Assembly (NCBI GenBank): GCA_009193035.1
Contig: SWDT01000011.1
Location: 620,001-684,000, forward strand
Direction: 5' to 3'
Source of the DNA: Halicephalobus mephisto
Lineage: Eukaryota; Nematoda; Chromadorea; Rhabditida; Panagrolaimidae
DNA: 64,000 bases
Below the pieces are notes generated by a model. It made no database searches, was not told the DNA's origin, and saw only the letters and a program-made list of their open reading frames with translations. Positions 1-12,587 of this stretch are shown piece by piece (positions within the stretch are counted from its first letter, which is position 1; each line of letters starts with the position of its first letter). Both the position numbers and the translations under genes were made by a program.

Positions 1-92
1 GGACCTGGATTTGAATCAAGACCTAGACCTAGACCTAGACCTAGATCTGGCTCTGGATTTAGATCTGCATCTGGATCTAGACCTAGATCTGA
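1..92. repeat. Hexamer-rich repeat at the window edge
   Basis: Four head-to-tail copies of the hexamer GACCTA lie at about 20-46, followed by related GATCTG and GACCTA units to about 92. It lies inside, or next to, the intron upstream of the first visible frm-1 exon. In frame 1 it would encode an Arg/Pro/Ser-rich stretch with no evident splice donor, so coding is possible but unsupported. It is not the nematode telomere unit TTAGGC. Confidence 0.5.
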
Positions 93-271
93 ATTTTGGC
101 TTATCTGTCGTTTAGTTATTATTCTTTTAGAAAATCCATAAATTTTATTTTGCTTTTTTGTGAAGTTTTTTGTTTTGGGGATTTTTTGCGAAAAAAACTC
201 GGATTGAAAAAATTGGTTTTTTTGGTATTTTTGGTTTTAATTTTTTTATTTTTATTTATTGATTTTTTCAG

Positions 272-3200
272 AAATTGGCCAAAAAAGAAAGAAAAAAAGA
301 AGAAAAAAGACGAAAAAAAGAAGAAAAAGAGGCCAAGAAAAAAGCAAAAAAAATTGGTCAAGACGTCAATTCTAGCTCCAGCTCCTCTTCTGGTTCTGCT
401 TCTGATGCCGAGATCGAGGAAAGACATGTCGTCATTTCCCAAGCAGTAGCTGGACCAGTTGAGCCTTTGAAGAAGAATCGGGAGCTCGGGGACACCCTCG
501 AGGAGGTGGGTTTTTCTTAATTTCAAAAAATTTCAAAAATCAGAAAATTTATTTTTAAAAAACTCCAAAAATAAAAAATTTATTTCTAAAAAAACTTAAA
601 AAATCAGAAAATTTTTTTAAAATTTTATCATCAAAGAAAATTATTTCTAAAAAAACTCCAAAAATAAGAAATTATTTTTCAAAAAACTTCAAAGATAAAA
701 AATTTATTTCTAAAAAATTTCAAAAATTAGAAAATTATCATCAAAAAAATTTAAAAAAGAATTTTATCCTTAAAAAACTTTAAAAGTAAAAATTTTATTT
801 CTAAAACAATTAAAAAATAAAAAATTTATTTTTAAAAAAATTAAAAAATAAAAAATTTATTATTTTAAAAAGCACTAATTTAATTGTTAAAAAGTAATTT
901 TTTTTAAATTTCAAAAATCCCAAACCCAACTTTTTTGAAAAATAAAAAAAAAACATTTATCTTTTTTGTTAAAAATGATTAATCTTATTTTTTGAAAAAA
1001 TAAAAAAAATTTAACTTAAGAAAAAATTTCAAAATGATTCATCTTTGTTCAATTTTTTCGAAAATTAAAAAAAAAACTCATTTTTAAAAATTTCTGAAAA
1101 AAAATTGATTTTTTTTGAAATTTCAAAAAAATTATTTTTCGAAATTTTAAAAAAATTGATTTTTTTTGAAATTAAAGAAAATTATTTTTTGGAAATTTTA
1201 AAAAAATTGATTTTTTTTGAAATTAAAGAAAATTATTTTTTTTTTGAAATTTAAAAAAAATTATTTTTTTTTGAAATTAAAGAAAATTATTTTTTGGAAA
1301 TTTTAAAAAATTATTTTTTTTTAAATTAAAGAAAATTAATTTTTTTGGAAATTTTTAAAAAAATTATTTTTTCGAAATTTTAAAAATTTATTTTTTCGAA
1401 ATTTTCTATGTTTTCTGTACTTCGGTATTTTCTGGATAAATTTTGGCCGACAGAGGATGACACTATTGAGGTATGCTTCGATGAGCGAGTTATTCAAGCA
1501 TGTACTTTTGAATAGGAAATTGTCCAAAACAAATGCCCCAGGCCGTCCTGATAATCCAATTTTTTTTGCTTCATTTTCTAAATTGCGTGTGCCATTCCAC
1601 AAGTTTGAAACTGTTTTTTTGTTCTTTTTTGGACGTTTCCGGAAGCAACCCGAAGTGATAGATGAAATTGAGCGTTTTTTGGTTTCATCAAGTCCGTGTC
1701 AGGCCGACAGTTGACACGCAAAATCTGCCAGATTTGCCCTTCTTTGAGGGCAACTAGACCAAGTTCACATTTGGACGAATCTGGATGTCATTTCCTTTTT
1801 GACAAATTTCCAGATTACACTTCAATTTCAAAAATTCCAACATAGACTTATTTTCGGGTTAATTACCAAGACCATTGAAAATTTAATTTTAAAAAACCTG
1901 CAAATTTATATATCAAAGCTTAATTTTATAAAAGCTAACAATCAAAATTCAAAGTCGAAAGTTAATATCGAAATTCGAATTCGAAGTTAACCATCAAACA
2001 TAACAGTCAAAGTCCAAAGTTAAAGTTTAAAATCGAAGTTCGAAATTAAAGATTAAAATCGAAGTTTGAAGTCAAAGTTCGAAGTCAAAATTTGAAATCG
2101 AAGTTCTACTTCAAAATTTGAATTCAAAGTTCTACTTCAAAATTTGAAGTCAAAGTCTGAAGTCGAAGTTTGAAATTAAAGTTCGGAGTTAAAGATTAAA
2201 ATCGAAATTTGAAATCGAAGTTTGAAGTCAAAGTTCGAAGTCAAAATTTGAAATCGAAGTTCTACTTCAAAATTTGAAATCGAAGTTTGAAGTCAAAGTC
2301 TGAAGTCGAAGTTCGAAATTGAAGTTCGAAATTGAAGTTCGAAATTGAAGTTTGAAATTGAAGTTTAAAATCGAAATTTGAAATCGAAGTTCGAGGTCGA
2401 AATTTGGACTTTTTGTACTGAGACACGAGGTCATGTTTGGTTCGGGAAATCCAGACATCAACTTTGAAACAACATAAGAGATGTTTGAAAATGATTTTAA
2501 TTCTAGAAAACTTCCAAATTTGGTTTTTTGTCTAGGATTTTCCAGATTTTCGGTTAAATTCAAAGAACTTTGAAAAAAGCCTTAGTTCTGGGAAATTCCC
2601 TAATTTGCGGGGGATTTTAATTTAATTTAATTTTCGGAAACCTTAAGTTTTGGTCTAATTTCGAAAAACTCCCAAAAGTAGCCAAGTTTTAAAACTTCTG
2701 GACCTGGATTTTTTTGGGGAACTTTCATATTCAATTTTTGAAAATTTTCGAAAATTTTAAATTTGACTTTTTTTAAAAATTCCTAAAATTGACCCTATTC
2801 TGGAGACCCCCAGATGTGGCTCATTTTTGGAAAAATTCTAAAATTTAATAATATTTGAGAGTATTTAGAATTAGGTTCATATTTTAGGAACTCTAAATTT
2901 AACTTTATTTTTAATAATTTTCAGATTTAATTTAAATTTTTTAAATTTCCAAATATCTCCGAATTTTGAAAATCTACCGTATATACTTTTATTTTCGATA
3001 TCCCCTCAGGAAATATTTTATTTTCAATGATTTTAAATTTAAATTTTTTAATTTTCAAATATCTCTGAATTTCGAAAATCTACCGTATGCACTTTTATTT
3101 TCGATATCCCCTCAGGAAATATTTTATTTTCAATAATTTTAAATTTAAATTTTTTAAAATCTCTGAATTCGAAAATCTACCGTATATACTTTTATTTCCA

Positions 3201-6171
3201 ATATCCCTTCAGGAAATATTTTATTTTCAATAATTTTAAATTTAATTTAAATTTTTTAAAACTTTAAAATTTATTTTTTTAATTTCCAAATGTCTCTGAA
3301 TTTCGAAAATCCCCCATGTGTATCCTTCCTCTCGATATCCTATTCCAGAAGTACTGTGTTTTGAAAAATCCTAAAATTTGATTTTAGTTTTTGAAAACTT
3401 CCGAATTTGACCTTTTTGGAAGTCTTGGATGTACTATTATTTGGAAAAAAGCCAAAAATGACTTTATTTGGGGATTTTCCAGATCTAATTTCAGATTTGG
3501 AAAATCGCCAAATTTGACCTCGTTTTGAAAACTGCCGGATTTAGTTTCGTTTTTTGAAGACAGCCAGATTTGGCTTCAGTTGTGGAAACGGCTTCCGGCT
3601 CTATTCGCTCATCGTTTTTTATCGATCTTAGAAAAGCCAAAAAAGCCATTTGACAAAAAACGCAAAACTGGCCTAGTTTCTCCGTTTTCATTTTTATTTT
3701 TTTTAAAAATAAAACTCTGAACTGAGATTATTTTTGTTTGTTCAAAATCCTAAAAATTTTTAAATTTAAAAAAGGGACTTTTTTTTTAAATAAAATTGTG
3801 TGACGTTTTACTAACCTTTGTGTGATTACTGTAACATCACTCCAGGATAAACACCGCCAGATGGCCCCCCAGAACTCCGTCGGAGGAGTCAACATCGACC
3901 CCAACAGTTCCGGACCCTACACCCCTGCTAAGGAAAAAGATGGCAGAGTCATCAGAGAGGAGACTATAGAACAAGTCTACAGAATCTCCGGAACTGGTCA
4001 TGCACCTAAATTTGATCCTAACGATATGGTAACTTGTGACTGTTCTTGACTGCACGACAATTGCTCCCCAGCGGCATTTGATCCTTAGGGATATTTAGTT
4101 TTTAGGAAGATTTCACCCTTAGGGATATTTAGCCCCAGCGGCATTTGATCCTTAGTGATATTTAATTTTTAGGAAGATTTCACCCTTAGGGATATTTAGC
4201 CCCAGCGGCATTTCACCCTTAGTGATATTTAGTTTTTAAAAAGATTTCACCCTTAGGGATATTTAGCCCCTAACGATATTTAGTTTTTAAGAAAATTTGG
4301 CTCCAGTGGCATTTGATCCTCAGGGATATTTAGTTTTTAGTGATATTTAGTCCCCAGCGGCATTTGATCCCTAGTGATATTTGGCTCTTAGGAAGATTTA
4401 ACCTTTAGGGATATTCGTTTCTCAGGAAGATTTGGTCCCCAGCGGCATTTGACCCTTAGTGATATTTGGTCCCTAGTAACATTTAGCTTTAAGGAATACT
4501 TTGTCCTCAGGGATAATTGCTCCTCTTTCAATTTTTGTTTTTTTCGAAATTTTTTAACTTGGTTTATGTACTAAGTTGATCAAAGTACTTCAAAAATAAT
4601 TTAAAAACGAAATAAGTAATATTTCGCAAAATTAGGAAAGAAACGCCGCAGGGGAGCGACTGTTGTGCAGTGCTTCGTTTTATCGAAATTAAAATTCGAA
4701 GTTAAAATTCAAATTTTTCGTGTTAAAAAATTAGAATTTTAACCTCGAATTTTGAATTTTAATTTTGCTAAAACGAAGTAATTTTTGTTTTTGTGTCTAA
4801 CCCTGATTGTGTTTTTTTAGTCCTTGTTCTCTACAGTCCAAAAATGCAAACAGGAGACCGACAGAGTCCCGAGAGTCCAAATGGTGGAGGCAAATGTCCT
4901 TGTGAAAGAAAAAGAACCGTTGCCTCAAGCACTAAGGGCAAGTTTGGCGTGCTTTCAATTAACCCACTTTCACTGTCAATTTTAAATTTTAAATTTTCAA
5001 GAAATTAGAAATTTTAATTTTTTTCAGAATATGGAAATTTTCGAAATTTCCAGAACCTCAGGGAAACATTTAAAATTTAACGCGAAATTTCGGGATTTTT
5101 CAAAATTTTTTAGAAAATTTCGAAATTTTCTAGAATTTTCTATAAATTTTGAAGTTTTCTAGAATTTTTTAGAAAATTTTGAAATTTTCTAGAATCTTCC
5201 AGAAGTATTCGAAATTTTTTGTTTTTAAATTTTTCCAGAAATTTTTGAAATTTTCTAGAATTTTCTGTTTTCGAAATCTAAAATCTTCTAGAATCTTCAA
5301 GAAGCTTCTGAAATCTCCCACAATTTTATGGAAATTTCTACATTGTTTCTGAATTTAGTGAAAATTTCTTAATTTATCTAAAAACTCGAATTTTGGAAAG
5401 TTTCCCGGGAATTCTGAAAATATTCTCGAAAAAAAATTCATAAAAATGCTTCTATTTTTCTGTAATTATTTAAGGATTACGGTAACTGGGTAACTGGGTA
5501 ATTGAGGAATTTTAGGAAGGATCGGCTCCCCACACGACGGTCCACACGTGGCACGAGACGGAGGCCGGGCCGGAGACCGTCGTCACGGAGGTCGACAAAT
5601 ACGGTAACAAAGTTACGTAAGTTTTATTTATAAATTACAATAATTAAAAATTATATACTGTAGTCGAACTATTAAAACTCAACATTCAAAACACACGATC
5701 CAGAAGCAAACTTATCAGACTTATGCTGTTGATGAAAATCAACCTCGACAAAAAATCCAAAAAACCGAAGAAACTCACACTCCTTTGAACAATGAATCCA
5801 TCGCGAGATCTCCCGTCATCAACACTCACACCAGGACCGTGGCTTACGAAAAAGGGAACGAGCCGGACCGCGGGGACGAGCCCCTGGGGGACCTCGTCTC
5901 GAGCAAAACCATAACCACCGGAAACAGAACCGTCGAAATCCTCACTGTAAGATAAAAAAAGAAAAAAATACTTTATTTTAATAAATTTTTACAGTATAAA
6001 ACAGAAAAAGATGGAATTGTCGAAACTCGGGTCGAACACCGGGTTACGATCCATTCTGGAGACAACATCGATCACGACGCTGAACTCGCCAAAGCTCTCC
6101 TGGAAGCAACTCAACTTTCTCCCGATTTGATCATAAACCGAGTGGAAGTCGAGAAATCCACCCAGCATTGA
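272..6171 (+). CDS. frm-1: FRM-1, protein 4.1 family (3' part, six exons)
   Basis: Membrane-cytoskeleton adaptor of the band 4.1 family; the N-terminal FERM domain lies upstream of the window. Exons read in one continuous phase: 272-505, 3846-4028, 4821-4937, 5516-5616, 5664-5946, 5995-6171. The first exon encodes a very basic KKE/KKK segment followed by a poly-Ser run. The last two encode the 4.1 C-terminal domain, with the hallmark words VSSKTITT, YKTEKDGIVETR and DIDHD-like NIDHD, ending at TGA 6169-6171. An AATAAA lies near 6331. The third exon is followed by a GC donor (GCAAGT at 4938), the only choice that keeps phase with the 5516 exon. The intron of 3.3 kb after the first exon is packed with repeats. 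The identification is strong for the C-terminal domain; assignment to frm-1 rather than another 4.1-like gene rests on memory of the family. Confidence 0.85.
540..1400. repeat. AT-rich tandem arrays in the frm-1 intron
   Basis: Two adjoining arrays. About 540-900 repeats a unit built on atttatttctaaaaaa followed by aattt/cttcaaaaat. About 1080-1400 repeats ttgaaattaaagaaaatta with poly-T. Neither has coding potential. Confidence 0.7.
1990..2410. repeat. Degenerate AAGTTCGAAGTC-type array
   Basis: Short units of the type AAGTTYGAARTC are repeated dozens of times with substitutions, inside the frm-1 intron. A very similar array occurs in the acyl-CoA synthetase intron at about 19470-19930, so the family is dispersed. 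No coding signal. Confidence 0.7.
2960..3330. repeat. Roughly 90-bp tandem repeat, about four copies
   Basis: Copies are recognised by the shared words GAAAATCTACCGTAT and ATATCCCCTCAGGAAATA near 2970, 3070, 3170 and, in decayed form, 3310. The array is in the frm-1 intron. Confidence 0.7.
4050..4510. repeat. GGCATTTGATCC / AGGGATATTTAG interspersed array
   Basis: In the frm-1 intron between exons 3846-4028 and 4821-4937. Alternating words CCCAGCGGCATTTGATCC, TTAGTGATATTTAG and AGGAAGATTTCACCC recur at variable spacing. This is more GC-rich and less regular than the other intronic arrays. Confidence 0.7.
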
Positions 6172-6409
6172 CGTCCATCGGCAGCTTCCCAGTTTTGCCT
6201 TTTCTTTAATTTTAGAAGTACGAGTTCCGCTTCAGTTTCCCGCCCGATTAATCGCTTGCTGGAACTGCCCCAGTTTTTAATTTTGTTTTAGCTAATTACT
6301 TTTAAATTTGAATTTATTTGTTTTATTAGAAAATAAATTCTCTCTGATCGAAATTGTTCAATCAACATTTTGGTGGAATAGAATGAACGAAAAAAGTTGT
6401 CTCGAAACG

Positions 6410-6965
6410 AAAACTTTGTATTAATCAGCTGGTGTACTGTCGGTGGAGTGTCAGTTGTGAGATTATTATTAATATTTTGTTTTATTCGTGTCGTTGATAT
6501 ATTGATTTTATTATTTCCCTCTTTTATGTGATCTCAGAACAAACAGCCTTGTATTAATCAGCTGGTGTACTGTCGGTGGAGTGTTAGTTGTGAGATTATT
6601 ATTAATATTTTGTTTTATTCGTGTCGTTGATATGTTGATTTTATTATTTCCCTCTTTTATGTGATCTCAGAACGAGCAACCTTGTGTTAATCAGCTGGTG
6701 TACTGTCCGTAGAGTGTCAGTTATGAGATTATTATTAATATTTTATTTTATTCGTGTTGTTGATATATTGATTTTATTATTTCCCTCTTTTATGTGATCT
6801 CAGAACGAGCAACCTTGTATTAATCAGCTGGTGTACTGTCAGTGGAGAATGTGGAGTATCAGTTGCGGGATTATTATTATTGTTACTATTTGTACTGTTT
6901 ATACTTATCGTTGATATATGAACTTCGATTTTTTGCTTTTCAGATGATTTAGAACGGAAAATCAT
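6410..6965. repeat. Minisatellite with ~133-bp unit, four copies
   Basis: Copies begin with TGTATTAATCAGCTGGTGTAC near 6417, 6549, 6683 and 6816. Each contains GTCGGTGGAGTGTCAGTTG and CCCTCTTTTATGTGATCTCAG. It fills the gap between the convergent 3' ends of frm-1 and the TTC5-like gene. Confidence 0.85.
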
Positions 6966-7110
6966 ACTCGTAAATTAGCTGCTATCCTGTGCCTAGGAGA
7001 TTTGTATCAATTTTGTCATTATGATTGCATGTATTGTCTTTCATTTATTACGCAACTTCAATATTTCCCCGTATTATATGTGAGTCCTCCTAATTCTCTA
7101 ACAATCGAGA

Positions 7111-9073
7111 TCATTCGATGTTGACAGAAAGAGAAGTAGCTTGGATTTCACTTGGATCCAGCGGCTTTCCATTTTTGAGGATCTTCTCCGGCTCCATGAC
7201 TTTGACAATCTCAATGTCGCCCAAGTACGGTAAAGAAGTTCTTAAAAATGATGGAGAGGTCAGAGTGAGGGTGTCTTTTACGAGGATCTTGATGGACTCT
7301 CCGACGTTGTAGAGGGACAGCACAGCGACATTCGACGACGAGTCCTCAACGATGTAATTCCTGAAGGAATATCATTATTTCTACATTATTGAGATGGGTG
7401 AGGCAAATGGGAAGATGAAACAGTAATTTCCACACGAACCAAGTATGATGTACAACGTAATTCGAAATAACGCGTTACCTAATGACGAGCAAAAATGGAT
7501 TTTATCTTCTCTAGACCAGTCTAGAAAGACCCCAACCTGGTCTGTTGTGGACTTTTCTGGAGATTTTTAGTCTAAGGTGGATCATTCCGAGCCTTGACTT
7601 TGTCTAGCTCAGGCCTGAGAAATCCTGATCTTATCTACTGTAAATTTATCTAAAAAGCTCCAATAAGATCAGGTATGGATATTTCTAGGAAGTTCTAGAC
7701 CAACTCGGAAGGATTCGGCTTGGTCCGACATGACCTAAATCAAGGACGCGAAAAGTGCCGGCTATTTTAGGTCTCGAACCAGGTTAACAAGATCAAGGAC
7801 GCTTTACTACGAAGAAATTCTCGGCTGTTTTAAAGATTATTGATCTCTGAAGCCTACAGTTGTCTAATAAATGGTGTTTAATAAACTTGACAATGCTTAC
7901 TTTGGAGTTGATCGGGAGTTCCTAACTTGCGAAAGGACCTTGACGGTGATTGTGACTTTGGGATTCGTCTCCACGTCTGGGATCCCTGGGACTTCCTTCT
8001 CCGGCTGCGATTCTGGATTCATGACCTTCCGGATCGATGCTGTTGATTCTGAAAAACACAATACATGTGTATAATTGTGCAGAATTTACTTTGTTTATCG
8101 TATTCGAAATAAAGCTGCTGGATGTCGGAATACAGATTCGCCAAAGGTCCCTCTTGTTCGTTGAAATCTCCGTCTAGTTTCTGGGCCATTTTCAGCCTGT
8201 CGATGGCTTTACCGTAATTCTGGAGGAAAATGTAGCCTTCGGCAAGATTAATAAACAAATCCGATCGGAGAAACGGATCAACCGGATTTTCGATGGCTTT
8301 TTCGCAAATCGCGATTCCGCACTTCTGAATTTAGCGGTTCATATATCGAAATTGAAGCATTTACATGGAATAATATAAAACTTACCAAAAAAGTTTCGTT
8401 TTTCCTGTCGGAAAGGAAAAATAAATAAAAATAAGACATTCCTAAATTGTACTGAGCAAAAACGTAATCAGGTGAAATTTTCAAAGCCGATTTCGCCATT
8501 TCTATGGCTTTAGTAATGAAGACTTCCTTTTGACGTGGGTCCTTCACTTGAGTGGACGTGATTCTGAAGGAACAGGACAAGTAAGCCATGGTTTTCGGCG
8601 ACGGCTCGATCGAATGAGCTTCGTAAGTGCAAATTTTCGATTTTTTCAAATCTTTCATTGCCCAATTCAAATTTGCCATGAGAATATAAGCATCGACCAT
8701 GAAGGCATTCAATCTTAGAGCTTTTTCGGCAAGTTCCAAAGCTCGTGGATTTGTGGGATTCATCATGTGGTGGATTCTGGCGCTCCAGTAGCACTTTTGG
8801 GATTCAGATGCGCAAAGCGGAATTGTCTGTAGAATTTCATATATTAATTTTACGCAAATTTCTACTTACATTTAGCAACTTGTTTCCGGCAGTTGTGATG
8901 ACCTTCGTAGCCGAGGATTTATCGACTCCAGGATGATCCAGGAAAAATCTCGAAGAATTCCGTTCAAATTCCTTCACAGCATCTCTGAATTTCGTCAGAG
9001 TAGAATCTTTCGATTTTGTTTTCTCATGTAAACAAGGATATTCTACTTTTATTTTCGATGGTTTAACTGTCAT
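7111..9073 (-). CDS. TTC5: TTC5/Strap-like TPR protein with C-terminal OB fold
   Basis: Homologue of TTC5 (Strap), known in other animals as a p300/p53 stress-response cofactor and as the sensor that directs tubulin mRNA decay. Exons on the minus strand: 8870-9073, 8386-8826, 8090-8324, 7901-8048, 7111-7360; phases agree and give about 425 residues, close to the human length of about 440. TPR-like helices run from about residue 70 to 290 (motifs ALELAEKALRLNA, AIEMAKSALKISPDY, NYGKAIDRLKMAQ). The end matches the TTC5 OB-fold tail (AVLSLYNVGESIKILVKD; final VMEPEKILKNGKPL corresponds to VNGKP in mammals). Start chosen at the ATG ending at 9073; the frame is open a few codons further but without an ATG. 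The middle of the OB fold looks about 20 residues shorter than in mammals, so a small exon in the 540-bp last intron could have been missed. A TTTATT (AATAAA on this strand) lies near 7045. Confidence 0.85.
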
Positions 9074-9536
9074 TTCTGAGGATTCCAAAGAAACAAATTT
9101 TAGAAAGAGGAAAATACACAGTGCATGGCCAGTCGTTCCATTCCGAAGACAAACATGTCGTGTCGAGAACCTTGCCAGCTCGCAATCTCTGTGAACTTGT
9201 CTGGCTCACAATTCGTCGAAAATTCAATGAATTTTAATTTCGCTTGAAATTCCCGAATATTCCGGTGTTGTAAGCTTCAGATAATCTTGTTACGTGTCTT
9301 TTTGTTTCTGTTGTAAAAATTGCGTGAAGATGCGTTTTCTAGAATTGCGCATCGAGAATTCCCGACGATTCCTACTTTGTGATTATATATTTATATAAAA
9401 CGAAAATTTGCTGATGATTATTACGGTTCGTTCGGCTGTAATTTTAGTTAGTTATAGGAAAACTATTTTCGAATTTTGAGTAGAGATTTAAAAAGCGGAG
9501 AATTGATTGTTCTAATTTTTCAGGTGAATTCGCGAG
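9074..9536. promoter_or_regulatory. Shared divergent upstream region
   Basis: 463 bp separate the start codons of the TTC5-like gene (-) and the CCCH gene (+), so promoter elements for both must lie here. On the plus side a tttttcag acceptor ends at 9523 with no upstream coding exon, 13 bases before the ATG, as expected for spliced-leader addition. No specific factor site is claimed. Confidence 0.5.
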
Positions 9537-11686
9537 ATGACGGGAAGTGATAGTGAGCCAGGGGTTCTTTCCGAGGATTCAGGTGAATTTTGAATCTTTT
9601 TAAAAATGATTTTAGACCGTATTCTAGAACATGAATCAGAAAGAGGGTCTGAGCTGTCGAAAGGAAGCGACAAAGACGCCATCTCGCTTCGCGAAGGCGA
9701 ATCAGAAAGCGAAAACAGCGATTCAGAATCCGGAGAATCACCTCCACACCCACAACTAACAGCAGAAGAACTGATTGCAGGGGTGAGTTTCATTGAAATC
9801 ACACTGTTGCAAAAGTTTGGGTTTTTTTCAAGTTTTTCCGAGGGAATTTTTCGAAGGTTTGAAAATTAAAAGTTACGTGAGAATTCTGGCTTTGCGTGAC
9901 GGTTTTATTGTGTCACTTTATTTCATAATTTACCCCACTACAATAAGAACCAAAATTAGATTTGTTTTAGGTTAATTTTAAACTAAAATAGTTCAATTTT
10001 AAAAAACAGTTTTTTCATCTTAGTAGGTTTCGTGGTCCTTCATTTTTGAATGCATTTATCTGGAAATCCCTGGATTACGGTTACATGGGTTTTAGAACAT
10101 CTGCTTACTCTGTAGGGTTGATTTCGATATATGAAAGTTTTCAAAAAAACTTAAAAACAACATCTTCAAAGTACTGCGTCCAATTTCATTATTTTTTATA
10201 AACCACTTTTAGGCCCAGGCGATTTCGAGTGACGAAGATGAAAAACCTCAAAATTCATCGAATTCTGAAAGTAGACAGGAATCAGAGAGAGAAGAAGGCG
10301 AGGACAGGTCGCCTCCTTCGTCTCCTCCGAGGGAGTCACAGGAAGTCAACGATGAACCTCCAGCGAAAAAACAGAAATCTTCGTCTAGAGAAGACCTGGA
10401 GGACGGGGAATTGACTTCTGACAGTGAAGAAGAGGAAAAACAGGATTCTCCGAGAAACGATCGACCGAACAAACGAGATCATCCAAGGATAGATTTCCCT
10501 CGGTTTTCTCAAAATCACGTTCAGCAGAGACGTCGGAGACCGGAGGATTACGGCATCTGTAAGTTTTATCTCAGAGGGAACTGCACGTGGGACAGAACCT
10601 GCAAGTATGCCCATCCTGTCGGGGCTGAGAAGACTCTTTGGCTGGCGGAATGCGGACTTCCTGATCCTTCCCTAAATCCCACGAGGTTTAGAAAGAATAC
10701 AGATGAAAAAAGGAGATCTCCAAAATCCCGATCTAGATCACCTAGAAGTCCAAATAAGGAAGAAAAAAGGAAAAGGAACAACAGCAGAAGATCCAACGAA
10801 AGCCAATCCAGTCCTAGAGGGAAGGAATCCCCCAGGGCTTCTCTCATAAGCTCCAATGGAAGTCGATCGGCGTCTCCAGAAGATAAACGAAGGGATCAGC
10901 GAAGAAGAAGTCGGTCGCCTTCTGCGATATCTAGTGACGACAGTCGGTCAAGAGGGAAAAGAAGCAGGTCCAGGGATTCTGATGTCAGTTCCCCCAGAAG
11001 ACGACGAGCAAGATCGACGTCTTCTGAGTCCGATTCTTCTAGATCTCGATCTAATTCTCCTGTCAAGTAAGTCTTCAATTTCAAATATGAACGAGAGGTT
11101 GGAAACGTCGGTTTGTGACATTTTCAAATTCCCGCGCAAAGGGAGTGGTGAAAGGATGAGGAGGTTGATTGTTGCCAAATTTGGCTTATTTTTCGTTCTT
11201 TTACCAGTTTATTACGGAAGAGAAACGATAAACCTGGCAATTAACCGCCAGATTCGCTTTGAAGGTTCTCTCGCGCTTCTCGTTCGCGTTGCTTTGATTT
11301 TGCACGGTTTTATAAAACTTTGAATTTCGAAAAAATTTATGAATTTCTGTTTTTATAATGATGTTTGGTGTTTTAGGCCACGAGCGGAGACCACACTTGG
11401 TGCTTTACTGAAGAAAAAAAGACTTGAATCTATGCAAAATAGTGAATCCCCAGAAAAAAAGAAATCGAGAAAAAAATCACCAACTCCAGAAGACCGTCCT
11501 CAAACAAGAGACGAAGCTATCAGAAGACTGTTTACTAAAAATCCAGACAACGAACCTGAAGTATATAAAAAACACCCCAGAAAATCCCCCACTCCAGAAT
11601 CCATCAGCGACGATGACGGAAGTGACGATGAGAGTCTTCCTTCTCGTCGAAGCGAGTCACCATTCCCCGCATCAGCACATGTTTGA
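9537..11686 (+). CDS. CCCH zinc-finger, RS-rich nuclear protein (ZC3H18-like)
   Basis: Probable RNA-processing protein. Exons 9537-9582, 9616-9782, 10213-11066, 11377-11686 join in phase to about 458 residues. The N-terminal half is acidic and Ser-rich. A single CCCH finger follows with C-X7-C-X5-C-X3-H spacing (ICKFYLRGNCTWDRTCKYAH), then a long Arg-Ser-rich region (SPKSRSRSPRSP and similar), and a basic C-terminus with two KSPTPE words. One CCCH finger with the GNCTW sequence inside acidic and RS-rich flanks resembles ZC3H18, an exosome/cap-binding adaptor, but this is inference and other CCCH families are possible. The probable trans-splice acceptor is at 9523. AATAAA at 11788 follows the stop by about 100 bp. 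Confidence 0.8.
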
Positions 11687-11939
11687 AATTTTATTTGGTA
11701 CGCGGTATGCATTGAGTCCGCTTCTGGGTTATGTCCGTCGATTATGTGGATTTGGTACTTTGTCACCTTGTGTATTTTAATAACTGTAATAAAAGCATAG
11801 ACCATCTTGTGGAATTTGTGTCGGAGTTTCTATCTCGAGGTTAATATTTGGCGGATTGTAAAAATGGAAAATGTTTGATCTTAAATTTCACATGATTTGG
11901 GAAGTTGGCGGGAATTCACAGAACTTATTGTGGTTTTTA

Positions 11940-12310
11940 TAGTTAAAGATGTCGGAAAATTCGTGTTGAGAAAATTTTAAAATGTTTGGTTTTAACTTTT
12001 ATATATCAAATTTTAATCTCAATAATATTTTCGAAATTCTAGATTTTATTATGGTTGATTTTTATGATTAAAGATGTTTGAAAATTGAAGAAAGTCATGG
12101 TGAGAAAATTTTAAAATTTTGGTTTTAAGTTTCATATATCAAACTTTAATTTCAATAAAACATTCGAAATTCTAGATTTTACTATGATTTTTATGATTAG
12201 AGATATCAGAAAATTAAAGAAAGTTGTATTAGGAAAAACTTAAAATTTGATATATGAAAATTACACTCAAATATTTTAATTTCAATAAGACCTTCGAAAT
12301 CCTATAGAAG
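11940..12310. repeat. ~125-bp imperfect tandem repeat between genes
   Basis: The intergenic stretch 11800-12580 holds about three decayed copies of a unit containing TTTATATATCAAATTTTAAT, CGAAATTCTAGATTTTA and TTTTTATGATTA. I see nothing else in it. Confidence 0.6.
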
Positions 12311-12587
12311 CTACTGTCGTTACGAAATTGTCTTAACACGAATCTTAAACTATAGACAGTGATAATAGAATCTGAATTTTATATAATTTTTGAATGAAAC
12401 ATTTAAAACAAAAAATTTTACGAAATTTATGAAATTAGTGTTGAAAAAATTTATTATAATTTTTGTAATATTTTAAATTTGTTATTTGTAATTTTTATTG
12501 TAATATATTTATTATTTTTTTTTCTGTGATGTTTTTAATTTTTGTAAAACTTTTAGTTTTTGTATTTTTAATTTATGATTTTTTAGG

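Noticed and set aside
96..449. Plus-strand open frame across the first frm-1 exon
   Set aside because: It overlaps the exon in a different frame, and its N-terminal part is AT-rich intron. The Lys-rich frame starting at 272 joins in phase to the rest of frm-1.
10566..10856. Minus-strand open frame opposite the CCCH gene
   Set aside because: It mirrors the Arg/Ser-rich codons of the plus-strand gene and has no splice context of its own.
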